A stretch of 13,553 nt of DNA from Chthonomonadaceae bacterium (GTDB lineage Bacteria > Armatimonadota > Chthonomonadetes > Chthonomonadales > Chthonomonadaceae). The translations under genes and the position numbers were made by a program. The stretch is taken from positions 1-13,553 of the forward strand of contig JACMPS010000471.1 of NCBI GenBank assembly GCA_014377395.1, written 5' to 3'. The stretch's first letter is position 1. The number at the start of each line of letters is the position of its first letter. Below, piece after piece: positions 1-6,619 of this stretch. Below the pieces are notes generated by a model. The model was not told where the DNA came from. It was given only the letters and a program-made list of their open reading frames with translations, and made no database searches.

Positions 1-1
1 G

Positions 2-1429
2 GGCAAAATCACGGTGGGGCACGTGGGGGACAGCCGTATTTACCTGCTCCGCGAAGGTCAATTGCGGCAGGTGACGGAAGATCATTCGCTGGTATGGCAA
101 GAAGTTTTAGCGGGCAAAATGACTCGCGACGAAGCCCAAAAATCAAAGTTTAGAAACAGGGTGACAAAAAGTGTCGGGTTGGCGCAAGAAGTCGAGCCGG
201 ACGCCTTTACGTTCGCACTTGAAGAAGGCGATACGCTTCTTTTTTGCAGTGACGGACTGACAACCGAAGTGAGCGATGGCGACATCGCGCAGGTGCTTGC
301 CACTTCTCCCGACCCGCAATCCGCCTGTGATCAATTAACCAACTCGGCGCTGGAAGCGGGGGGGGCGGACAACATCACGGTAATCATCGTTCGCTACGGA
401 GCCTTTCGCCCGATTGCGAATGCGGTCAGCGTTTTGCCTGTTCCCGAACAGAGTACGCCCCTTTTCGACTTGCCCGAAGACGCCACTGACGAGCGGAGCG
501 AATGGCGAAACTCCCTTAACAAAAACGGAAAAAACGAAAACTCTTCGAGACAAAACGGAGTCGTCTCCAACCCTGTACCGAACTTCGAGGAAACACCCTC
601 TTCCCGAAACCGTCCCTCAAAGCAACCCGTCGAACCCGTGAATTCCTCAAGAAACGCGGGACGCGACTTTAATCCCGCCAAAAATTCCGGCAATTTTGAG
701 AATGACGACGAAGACGATTTTGAGGAAGCACCGCGTCGAGAACGTACCCGCCGCAAGCGAGACAAAGCCGATGAGATCGAGGAACGTGCCGCTAAGGGAG
801 GGGGCTTTCTTTTAATTCTGTGCGTAATGATGACGTTTGCGACGATTGGTATGGGGATCGCCCTCACGGTTGCACTCAGTAGCCGGACCACAGCCCCCCT
901 TAAAATCACGCCGTCCACCACCTCCGATGTCGTTGCTGACGAAGGGCTTCTCCGCACCGACAAAGCCCTGCAATGGCAAGACCCGCAACCCGTTTTCGAC
1001 AAACCCGTGCGAGACGATTTCCTTCTTGCAACTTCCGGCGGCAACGTCATGATCGCCCACACGGACGGCAAACTTTTCAGCGTCTCGCAAAAGGGAGAGC
1101 AAACGGCACTTCCGGGCCCCGCCCTCTCCAAATCCGCCGACAAAGTAAAGCCCGATGCCCTTACCGCCTACGATCTGAGCGGCAATCGCTACCAGTACGA
1201 CGCAAAAACAAAGAAGATTTTTCGCTATGATGCTTCCGGTGCTATCGTCAATAAGGACATTGGAGGGCTTGCGCTCGTCTCCCCGACCCGCCTGACCGTC
1301 TCACGACGTGGCGACATTTACATCCTCGATGAACACCGCCTCAAACGCCTTGAATCCTACGAGACAAATGAGCAAACCAGACAGGACAACCTTAACCGCA
1401 GAAACAAAGGGGACGGAGCAAACCAATAG
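2..1429 (+). CDS. PP2C-family Ser/Thr phosphatase with membrane helix and C-terminal propeller-like domain (5' partial)
   Basis: The reading frame is open to the left edge, so the N-terminus, including the first metal-binding motifs, lies outside the window. The first ~130 visible codons carry PP2C (PPM) signatures: VGDSRIY, the DHS motif, LLFCSDGLT and GGADNITVIIV. These belong to metal-dependent protein phosphatases that remove phosphate from Ser/Thr. A polar, Asn/Arg/Glu-rich linker follows. One hydrophobic helix (about codons 265-293) is preceded by an Arg/Lys-rich stretch, which predicts the phosphatase inside and the tail outside. The outer ~170 residues have repeating beta-strand patterns (DGKLFSVS, DLSGNRYQYD, RGDIYILDEH) resembling NHL/PQQ-type propeller blades. 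A receptor-like phosphatase is therefore inferred. The gene stops 92 bases before the DinB-like gene, and a Ser/Thr kinase lies 0.75 kb downstream, a usual partner. The phosphatase call is firm; the outer fold is inference. Confidence 0.9.
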   Translation, partial: GKITVGHVGDSRIYLLREGQLRQVTEDHSLVWQEVLAGKMTRDEAQKSKFRNRVTKSVGLAQEVEPDAFTFALEEGDTLLFCSDGLTTEVSDGDIAQVLATSPDPQSACDQLTNSALEAGGADNITVIIVRYGAFRPIANAVSVLPVPEQSTPLFDLPEDATDERSEWRNSLNKNGKNENSSRQNGVVSNPVPNFEETPSSRNRPSKQPVEPVNSSRNAGRDFNPAKNSGNFENDDEDDFEEAPRRERTRRKRDKADEIEERAAKGGGFLLILCVMMTFATIGMGIALTVALSSRTTAPLKITPSTTSDVVADEGLLRTDKALQWQDPQPVFDKPVRDDFLLATSGGNVMIAHTDGKLFSVSQKGEQTALPGPALSKSADKVKPDALTAYDLSGNRYQYDAKTKKIFRYDASGAIVNKDIGGLALVSPTRLTVSRRGDIYILDEHRLKRLESYETNEQTRQDNLNRRNKGDGANQ

Positions 1430-1521
1430 AATGACCCTTTATCAGTGCCGCCCAGTTGCAGTCCGAAAAGCATTTCTGAACACTGGAAACGACAACCGCT
1501 TGGAAAAAGGAAGGTTCAAGG

Positions 1522-2040
1522 ATGCTCACAGAACTGGACACGATCTACCGGAAGATTGAAGAACGCAGGACAGAAATGATAACTCGCCTGGAGGCACTAC
1601 CCGATGCAGAGCGGATGATGCCGCCTACAACTCTGGAATGGTCTGCCCTTCAGGTAGTGGAACATCTGATTATGTACGAGGAATTGGTATGCAATTGGAG
1701 GGCAAGAGCAGTCGGTGCAACAGCAAGCCCGTCGTGGAAAGGACGCGGGTTCGTGGGGTTGATGACATGGATCATGCGGTCACGTCTGCGTATTCCGACT
1801 TTGCCTGAATTACAGCCGCAAAGCGAGAGCAACTTGCTTGCGCTTTGCGAACGCTGGAGAGTAGTGCGAGTCAATCTTCGCACCGGGTTAGAAGCCGTAA
1901 CGCAAGAGAGACTGCCTACTGTATTCATACTGCATCCGATAGCAGGCCCCCTGAATGCAATGCAGGTTTTGCAGTTGCTGGACGCGCATCTAATGTATCA
2001 TCAGAGACACTGGCCTCTTGAGAAGAAACCTTCTCATTAA
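1522..2040 (+). CDS. DinB-like (DinB_2 type) putative metalloenzyme
   Basis: This 172-residue protein has the length and layout of the DinB/YfiT-like four-helix bundle superfamily. WSALQVVEHL near residues 40-49 supplies the first histidine (H48). The C-terminal helix carries H156 and H160 in DAHLMYHQRHW, the HxxxH half of the usual metal-binding triad. The HPIAGPL segment before that helix is also typical. Family members are damage-inducible proteins or thiol-dependent transferases, mostly of unknown substrate, so no specific reaction can be assigned. The ATG follows GGAAGG with a 7-base spacer, which supports the start. It sits between the phosphatase and kinase genes on the same strand, but nothing in it suggests a role in phosphorylation signalling. 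No signal peptide or membrane helix is seen. Confidence 0.82.
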   Translation: MLTELDTIYRKIEERRTEMITRLEALPDAERMMPPTTLEWSALQVVEHLIMYEELVCNWRARAVGATASPSWKGRGFVGLMTWIMRSRLRIPTLPELQPQSESNLLALCERWRVVRVNLRTGLEAVTQERLPTVFILHPIAGPLNAMQVLQLLDAHLMYHQRHWPLEKKPSH

Positions 2041-2183
2041 GTGCGAGTAAGCAGGCGCACACTCAGAGAACGCGCTGGCTATCGTTGCGCCTAAGCGTTT
2101 GCGTTGCCCTATCGTCGAATGGCTTCCGCACCGGATTTACTAAACGCAACCCTACCCTGATTTGGACGAGTTATATCCCTACC

Positions 2184-3950
2184 ATGAAAACACTCGGAAA
2201 ATACGAAAAACTCGATGTCCTCGGTAATGGCGTCTCCGGGATCGTTTATCTCGCGAAAGACACCCTGCTGAACCGTCAGGTCGCCCTTAAGGAAGTGGAC
2301 GTACAGGCGGGAGATGTCGCCCGATTTCTGGAAGAAGCGCGGGTGATAGACCGACTCCGCCACCCGAATATCGTTCGAGTGCATGGCGTAGACCGAATCG
2401 AAAACAAAATCGTCATTGATATGGAGTATGTGCGCGGACAGAATTTGCAGGAGTTGTTGCGTGGGGAGGGCATTCTCTCGATAGATCGTGCTCTTGACAT
2501 CACTGATCAAGTCCTGGATGCCCTCGCTTACGCGCACTCGCAACAAACCGTTCACCGGGACATCAAACCCGCGAACATTTTGATTGGGCGTGACGGCGTG
2601 GTGAAACTCGTTGACTTCGGACTGGCGGAAATTCTTGCGACAAACGCCTACGCCGGAGGCGCGGGAACCTACGCTTACATGGCTCCCGAAGATTTCGCCG
2701 CCGAGGATCATTCCGATCATCAATCGGATTTGTGGGCGGTAGGCGTCACTTTGTACGAGATGCTTTCTCTTGCTCGTCCGTTTCAGGTGTTGCGGGTGAA
2801 AGACCCCTTTTCCTGGAAGCGGGCGTTGGAAACGGAGGAAGCAATTCCGCTTTCCGAAGTGTTGCCGGAAGCACCGATCTCCCTGACCGCCGTTCTCAAT
2901 CGTGCACTTACCAAAGATAAGCGCAAACGCTATCCCACTGCGGATGCGTTCCGGGACGACATTCTGAGTTTGCGAAGTAAGCAAAAACTGCCCGAAGAAA
3001 CGCTTGCCTTCGCCTCAGTGAAACCGACTTCCCGCCCCTCCCGAAGTGAGCCGGAACCGGAGCGCACCGTCCCTCACTGGAACCCACACACGCTTCCCGG
3101 CGTGGTGGTGGCGGATGTCGGAAAAGCCGCGTCTCCTCTTTTTAGAAGTCGTGAAGAAGGGGGGGATGTCACAAATCCCCTGCTTTCTATGTCGAATACA
3201 GAGAGTGGGCGCATCACCGTGGAACCTTCGGCGATTGATTTTGGAGATGTGCGCCCCGGTGAGACCCGCGAAACGAAAGTTCGCGTCAAGGTCATGGGCG
3301 AAGGGGTGAAGGGGCGCGTGATTGGCTCAGTGCGAAAAAAAGCGGATTGGCTTTCCGTAAATCCGGTGAGTTTTGACCGCCTGAAACAAGCCGTCACCGT
3401 GACCGTCAAGCCGGAACGGGCAAAGGGCATCGGACTTTTCGAGGATCAGGTTTTGATTACCACCGAACACGGCACGGTTTCTGTTCCGGTGCAGATGCGC
3501 GTTCACAAAGCCCGTGCGTCCTTTGGAGCGACAGCACTGTGGTTTATCCCGCTTTTTCTGGCGACCCTGCTTCCCGCAATCGTCGTCTCAGGCGTTTCTC
3601 AGGAAGCGAGGTGGCTGATTCCCCCGGCGGCTCTGGCTTCGGGTCTTCTCGCTTTGATGCTGTTGCTGGTAACGGTGGGGGCGGACACGGGCGTTGCCGA
3701 GCGAATTTCCTGCGGATTTTTGATCGCAGTAATGTGCTTTGTGCTGGGGGCTTCGCTGAGCAAACCCGTACCGAGTACGTCCTCCCATACGATGATGCAC
3801 GCCGCCTCCTACCTCCTCATGGTGGGAGTGGTTTTAGGAGCAAGCGGTCTCCTCCAGGCGATGAGCCTCCGCAGTTGGAAATTCTGGGGCGTGGCACTTG
3901 TCGGCTTGAGTGTGCTGATCAGCAGTGCATTGGTTAGAGCAGTAGGCTAA
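2184..3950 (+). CDS. Membrane Ser/Thr protein kinase with Ig-like domain and ~5 TM helices
   Basis: The Hanks-type kinase domain occupies residues ~7-275 with every catalytic element: glycine loop GNGVSG (14-19), K36 in VALK, E50/E51 as helix-C candidates, HRDIKPAN (124-131, an RD kinase), DFG (144-146), APE (167-169) and SDLW (181-184). A Pro/Arg/Glu-rich linker follows. Residues ~343-440 form a beta-rich domain (VEPSAIDFGDVRPGE, DWLSVNPVSF) resembling ASPM/HYDIN-like or BACON-like Ig folds. The last ~140 residues contain about five hydrophobic helices. The Ig-like part precedes the first helix, so it should lie in the cytoplasm with the kinase, unlike PASTA kinases with external sensors. 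The ATG at 2184 is chosen because the kinase fold begins right there. The frame stays open upstream to a TTG at 2085, but those residues look non-coding. No convincing Shine-Dalgarno precedes the ATG. The PP2C gene upstream is a plausible antagonist. Confidence 0.93.
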   Translation: MKTLGKYEKLDVLGNGVSGIVYLAKDTLLNRQVALKEVDVQAGDVARFLEEARVIDRLRHPNIVRVHGVDRIENKIVIDMEYVRGQNLQELLRGEGILSIDRALDITDQVLDALAYAHSQQTVHRDIKPANILIGRDGVVKLVDFGLAEILATNAYAGGAGTYAYMAPEDFAAEDHSDHQSDLWAVGVTLYEMLSLARPFQVLRVKDPFSWKRALETEEAIPLSEVLPEAPISLTAVLNRALTKDKRKRYPTADAFRDDILSLRSKQKLPEETLAFASVKPTSRPSRSEPEPERTVPHWNPHTLPGVVVADVGKAASPLFRSREEGGDVTNPLLSMSNTESGRITVEPSAIDFGDVRPGETRETKVRVKVMGEGVKGRVIGSVRKKADWLSVNPVSFDRLKQAVTVTVKPERAKGIGLFEDQVLITTEHGTVSVPVQMRVHKARASFGATALWFIPLFLATLLPAIVVSGVSQEARWLIPPAALASGLLALMLLLVTVGADTGVAERISCGFLIAVMCFVLGASLSKPVPSTSSHTMMHAASYLLMVGVVLGASGLLQAMSLRSWKFWGVALVGLSVLISSALVRAVG

Positions 3951-4137
3951 GAATGGAAATAATTCTGCTCTGTTTTTTTCCGCAGGACTACCGGCGAAGC
4001 CGCAAGCGGCGAATTTATTCCGCCGGAGTTGTTGTCGTTGCGCTTGCCGAAATTTCTATTTCTCGAATCGTGTCTCGTTCATCGTTCTTCATCAAGTGTG
4101 TCCTACTAAACTGTACTTTCACTAAAAGGAATGTCAA
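3951..4137. other. Intergenic spacer with bipartite GC-rich hairpin
   Basis: This 187-base gap between the kinase and HEAT-repeat genes contains a T-run at ~3972-3979. A compound inverted repeat follows: outer arms CCGGCG (3991-3996) and CGCCGG (4021-4026) enclose an inner hairpin GCCG/CGGC (3999-4010). It lacks a following T-run, so a standard intrinsic terminator is not clear. It may be a REP-like element or an mRNA-stabilising structure. The Shine-Dalgarno of the next gene (AAAGGA) lies at its right end. Confidence 0.45.
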
Positions 4138-5673
4138 GTGCGAAAATATCTCAACTATGTCATCTTTGGAGCGGTCATTCTGGTCGTGGTCGGGCTTGCG
4201 GTCAATCATAGCCGCCATGTGAAAAGCCTTGTGACCTCCCTTGTAAGCGGGCAACCCGCCGCCCGTGCCGCCGCCGCCACCGAACTCATTCAGACTGAGC
4301 AATTTATGGACTCGATCAATGGGGAGACTGTGGAAACCCGTCTGGGGGCAGTAGAGGCACTTGAGGTTACGGAGACCCCTGCGGCAGTCAAGCAACTATT
4401 GCCGCTTCTCAAAGATCAGGATAAATCCGTTCAGGCGCGTGCCATTGTTGCCCTGCAAAAAATCGGAGCGAAAACCCCGGACAACCTCAAGGAAATGCTG
4501 GCGGGTCTGAAAGACGGCGACACCAACATTCGCAAAAACTCGATTTTAGCGTTCGACGATCCTAAAAACGGTTTCGGACCGACTTCCGGCGTTGTCGCAG
4601 GTATTGTCGCCTACATGAAGGCGGAGGGCGGAGCGCGGGGGCCCGGCGGTGATGTGCTGAGTAGTCCCCTCTTTCTACAAAAAAACTCGCAGACCGAGAG
4701 CGTTCCCTTATTGCTGGCTCTGATTGATGACAAAGATGAGGGAGTGCGAGGTGGAGCGATTGAAGCCCTCGGAAAAATCGGAGACAAGGCGGCAATTCCC
4801 CGTTTGATCACGGCAATGCAGAAAGATACGCCTCAGACTCGCCGTGTAGCGATTGGCGCGATTGCCTTGATTGCTGACGTTTCCGGCGAGGCGGCACTGA
4901 CGGAAGCAGTCGGCAATCCCGAAGACAACAACGAGGCAAGAGCGCAAGCGGCGATTGGGCTGGGGAAAATCGGCACACCGACTGCCGTCTCCACACTCAT
5001 CAAAACCCTGAAAGATGACGATCTCAAACTTCGTTCGGCGGCGGTTGTGGCTCTTGTTCGTGCAGGACGCCCCACGCCTGCCTCCGCACCCATCCCTATG
5101 GTGCTGGCGGCTCTTTCGGAGGCAACGAAGTCCACAGATGAGAGTACCGCACTTGGAGCAGTAGGAGCCTTACAGGGGATCGAGGCACCGCAAACAAACG
5201 GCACTCTGCTTGTGCTCTTGGACAAGCCGGGAATTTCGGATGAATTGCGGGTGGCAACGACAAAAGCACTCGGCTTCACCGGAAACAAGGAAGCGGTCTC
5301 TAAATTGCTCGGTTTGCTCTCCAATGCGACAGGTTCATCGGATGCGGTCGGGACTGCGGCACAGGAGTCGCTGACGAAGATCGGACCCGAAGCCGCAGAA
5401 CCGTTGATCGCCGCCATGTCTCAAAACGACACGCTAGGGTATCATGTCGCAACGGTTCTGGCGAAGCAGGGAACCTCCGTTCTCCCTGCATTGGAGCGTG
5501 GATTGCAAACAGCGGACGCCGCCAAACAACGCTGGATCGCCGTGGCAATGGGAGAAATGGGCGTGGCGGAGGTACGTCCTTTGCTGGAAAATTTAGCGAA
5601 AAGTCCGAACGCGGAGGTCGCCTTCGTGGCGAAGGAGCAACTGAACCGCATGGGTCTGACACAAATTCCCTGA
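4138..5673 (+). CDS. Membrane-anchored HEAT/PBS-lyase-type repeat protein
   Basis: This 511-residue protein begins with a hydrophobic segment at ~residues 7-22 preceded by RKY, predicted as an N-terminal signal anchor. The rest is an array of ~30-residue alpha-helical HEAT or PBS-lyase-like repeats. Clear units include VQARAIVALQKIGAK, VRGGAIEALGKIGDKAA, RAQAAIGLGKIGTPTAV and LRSAAVVALVRAG. Such solenoids are protein-binding scaffolds; no catalytic motif is visible. The GTG start follows AAAGGA with a 7-base spacer. A Gly-rich stretch (GGARGPGGDV) interrupts the solenoid and may be a surface loop. The anchor predicts that the solenoid faces outside the cytoplasm. It is the last gene of the + strand signalling block and is followed by the tRNA promoter within ~30 bases. 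A link to the kinase is possible but rests only on position. Confidence 0.85.
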   Translation: MRKYLNYVIFGAVILVVVGLAVNHSRHVKSLVTSLVSGQPAARAAAATELIQTEQFMDSINGETVETRLGAVEALEVTETPAAVKQLLPLLKDQDKSVQARAIVALQKIGAKTPDNLKEMLAGLKDGDTNIRKNSILAFDDPKNGFGPTSGVVAGIVAYMKAEGGARGPGGDVLSSPLFLQKNSQTESVPLLLALIDDKDEGVRGGAIEALGKIGDKAAIPRLITAMQKDTPQTRRVAIGAIALIADVSGEAALTEAVGNPEDNNEARAQAAIGLGKIGTPTAVSTLIKTLKDDDLKLRSAAVVALVRAGRPTPASAPIPMVLAALSEATKSTDESTALGAVGALQGIEAPQTNGTLLVLLDKPGISDELRVATTKALGFTGNKEAVSKLLGLLSNATGSSDAVGTAAQESLTKIGPEAAEPLIAAMSQNDTLGYHVATVLAKQGTSVLPALERGLQTADAAKQRWIAVAMGEMGVAEVRPLLENLAKSPNAEVAFVAKEQLNRMGLTQIP

Positions 5674-5700
5674 CTTTGGCGGCAATTTACAAAATCGCCC

Positions 5701-5729
5701 TTGACAAATCGAGGGTGATTCCGTACAAT
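5701..5729 (+). promoter_or_regulatory. Sigma70-type promoter of the tRNA-Glu/tRNA-Leu unit
   Basis: A perfect -35 box TTGACA (5701-5706) and a -10 box TACAAT (5724-5729, five of six consensus bases) are separated by exactly 17 bases. Transcription should start near 5736, giving a leader of ~28 bases before tRNA-Glu. It is the clearest promoter in the window, as expected for stable RNA. Confidence 0.85.
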
Positions 5730-5744
5730 AAGGCTTGCTGAATG

Positions 5745-5862
5745 GGGTTGCGAGACCTACTGTGGGGATATCGTCTAGAGGTTAGGACGAGGGATTTTCA
5801 GTCCTTAAGCCGGGGTTCGATTCCCCGTATCCCTACTGAGTTTGTTGCGGTCTCGCAAACCC
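5745..5862 (+). repeat. Inverted repeat enclosing tRNA-Glu (possible processing stem)
   Basis: GGGTTGCGAGACC (5745-5757), just before tRNA-Glu, can pair with GGTCTCGCAAACCC (5849-5862), just after it. This gives 10 continuous pairs, then three more past one bulged A (5859). The leader and trailer would form a 13-bp stem with the tRNA in its loop. By analogy with stems around rRNAs, it could be an RNase III-type processing site or bring the pre-tRNA ends together. The pairing is seen directly; the function is inferred. Confidence 0.6.
5764..5835 (+). tRNA. tRNA-Glu (anticodon TTC)
   Basis: A full 72-base cloverleaf can be folded. Acceptor GGGGATA pairs with TATCCCT, with a G-T pair at the first position and discriminator A5835. 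The D-stem is GTC/GAC. The anticodon stem AGGGA/TCCTT encloses loop TTTTCAG with anticodon TTC at 5797-5799. The T-stem CGGGG/CCCCG encloses loop TTCGATT. The 3' CCA is not encoded. The D-arm sequence CGTCTAGAGGTTAGGACG is typical of bacterial tRNA-Glu. It reads GAA and GAG codons. Confidence 0.97.
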
Positions 5863-5875
5863 TTTTCGGCTCTCT

Positions 5876-5958
5876 GCCCAGGTGGTGAAATGGCATACAC
5901 GCTAGCTTGAGGTGCTAGTGCTCGCAAGGGCGTGCAGGTTCAACTCCTGTTCTGGGCA
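5876..5958 (+). tRNA. tRNA-Leu (anticodon GAG)
   Basis: This is an 83-base class II tRNA. Acceptor GCCCAGG pairs with TCTGGGC, discriminator A5958. The anticodon stem CTAGC/GCTAG encloses loop TTGAGGT with anticodon GAG (5909-5911), reading CUC and CUU. A long variable arm (TGCTCGCAAGGGCG) and the T-arm GCAGG/CCTGT with loop TTCAACT follow. CCA is not encoded. It lies 40 bases after tRNA-Glu with no promoter between, so the two are probably co-transcribed and end at the terminator starting at 5975. Confidence 0.97.
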
Positions 5959-5974
5959 TTCACTCAAAGAATTA

Positions 5975-6011
5975 AAAAACGCGACACTCCTTTTTAGAGT
6001 GCCGCGTTTTT
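5975..6011. terminator. Bidirectional intrinsic terminator between tRNA-Leu and the BLUF gene
   Basis: Arms AAAAACGCGACACTC (5975-5989) and GAGTGCCGCGTTTTT (5997-6011) pair over 15 positions with one mismatch around a 7-base loop. The A-run on one side and T-run on the other give a U-tract in both directions. It can therefore end both the tRNA transcript and the convergent BLUF gene, whose stop codon lies 4 bases beyond. Confidence 0.9.
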
Positions 6012-6015
6012 CGTT

Positions 6016-6438
6016 TTAGCGCATGGTCTCACGAAACGTCGTCAATAGTCTTAAGGCACGTCCGGGAACCGCAGAATAAAATTCCGGCGTCGGAGCATGA
6101 TTACTCAGAAATTGGCTAATTTCCGGCGAGGTCGCCGAAGTCATCTTGGCTAAATCCGGGCAACCCATACTCCACTGAGAGAATTGCCGCTCCTCAATCG
6201 GAATTTTCAGCATTGTAATCATGTTGTGGTGGCGCGGGTCACGCATAATGCGCTCATGCGTCGCCTTTACCACCTCTTCTTTTCCTTCCAATGCCTGAAT
6301 AATACAGCCGTCTTTGTAAAGCAACATTCCCGTGATGCCATCACATTTGTTGTTGACCCGGCTCTTTTGTAAGATCGCCTCTAAGTCCTCTTTTGCCAGC
6401 AGTTTTATGACTGAACTCGCGTACACGATACAAATCAT
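6016..6438 (-). CDS. Short BLUF-domain blue-light sensor protein
   Basis: This 140-residue protein is essentially one BLUF domain (flavin-binding blue-light sensor) plus a ~40-residue tail. Using the ATG start, the residues that shape the FAD pocket and the photocycle are all present: Y6 (IVYASS), N30 (RVNNKCDGITGMLLY), Q48 (IIQALEG), W89 and M91 (FSQWSMG). The Tyr-Asn, Tyr-Gln and Tyr-Trp intervals of 24, 42 and 83 residues match AppA. The DPRHHNM segment is also typical of the family. There is no output domain, so it should act by binding a partner, as short PixD/Slr1694-like proteins do. The ATG at 6438 is preferred over GTG at 6447 because AGGTG lies 6 bases upstream of it. No photoreceptor partner or cyclic-di-GMP enzyme is adjacent. 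It faces the tRNA unit across a shared terminator. Confidence 0.93.
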   Translation of the reverse strand: MICIVYASSVIKLLAKEDLEAILQKSRVNNKCDGITGMLLYKDGCIIQALEGKEEVVKATHERIMRDPRHHNMITMLKIPIEERQFSQWSMGCPDLAKMTSATSPEISQFLSNHAPTPEFYSAVPGRALRLLTTFRETMR

Positions 6439-6526
6439 CTTTCTCACCTCATCTTACTCATTGTGACTCACCCCTGATTATTATTGGATGCGACAAGGTC
6501 AATCTTAAGATTTTCCACACAAATTA

Positions 6527-6562
6527 AAATCCCAGTGCGAAAGTTTTTTCGCGTCGGGATTT
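6527..6562 (-). terminator. Intrinsic terminator downstream of the GH43-like gene
   Basis: On the minus strand AAATCCC, a 3-base internal loop, GCGAAA, a short loop, TTTCGC, a 3-base internal loop and GGGATTT form a hairpin followed by a T-rich run. It lies ~60 bases past the stop of the GH43-like gene and ~90 bases before the BLUF start codon, so it would separate their transcription. Confidence 0.7.
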
Positions 6563-6619
6563 CAGGTGAGAAACAAAAAGGTTCGATGAAGTGTGAAAAT
6601 TGCGGGTCTTTAATCCCGT

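Noticed and set aside
394..1143. Long minus-strand open frame of 249 codons
   Set aside because: It lies antisense to the PP2C gene, has a Ser/Arg-rich low-complexity translation and matches no family.
2041..2060. Hairpin GTGCG/CGCAC after the DinB-like gene as a terminator
   Set aside because: It has only 5 pairs, a 10-base loop and no following T-run.
2085..2183. N-terminal extension of the kinase from a TTG
   Set aside because: The extra 33 residues have no family resemblance, and the kinase fold begins directly after the ATG at 2184.
2171..2184. Leaderless kinase transcript from TTATAT seven bases before the ATG
   Set aside because: The -10 match is poor and no -35 box is found at the proper distance.
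2109..2984. Minus-strand open frame of 291 codons
   Set aside because: It is antisense to the kinase catalytic domain, whose motifs are complete, so it is a shadow.
4833..5417. Minus-strand open frame of 194 codons
   Set aside because: It is a mirror of the Ala/Leu-rich HEAT repeats with a Ser/Ala/Thr-biased translation.
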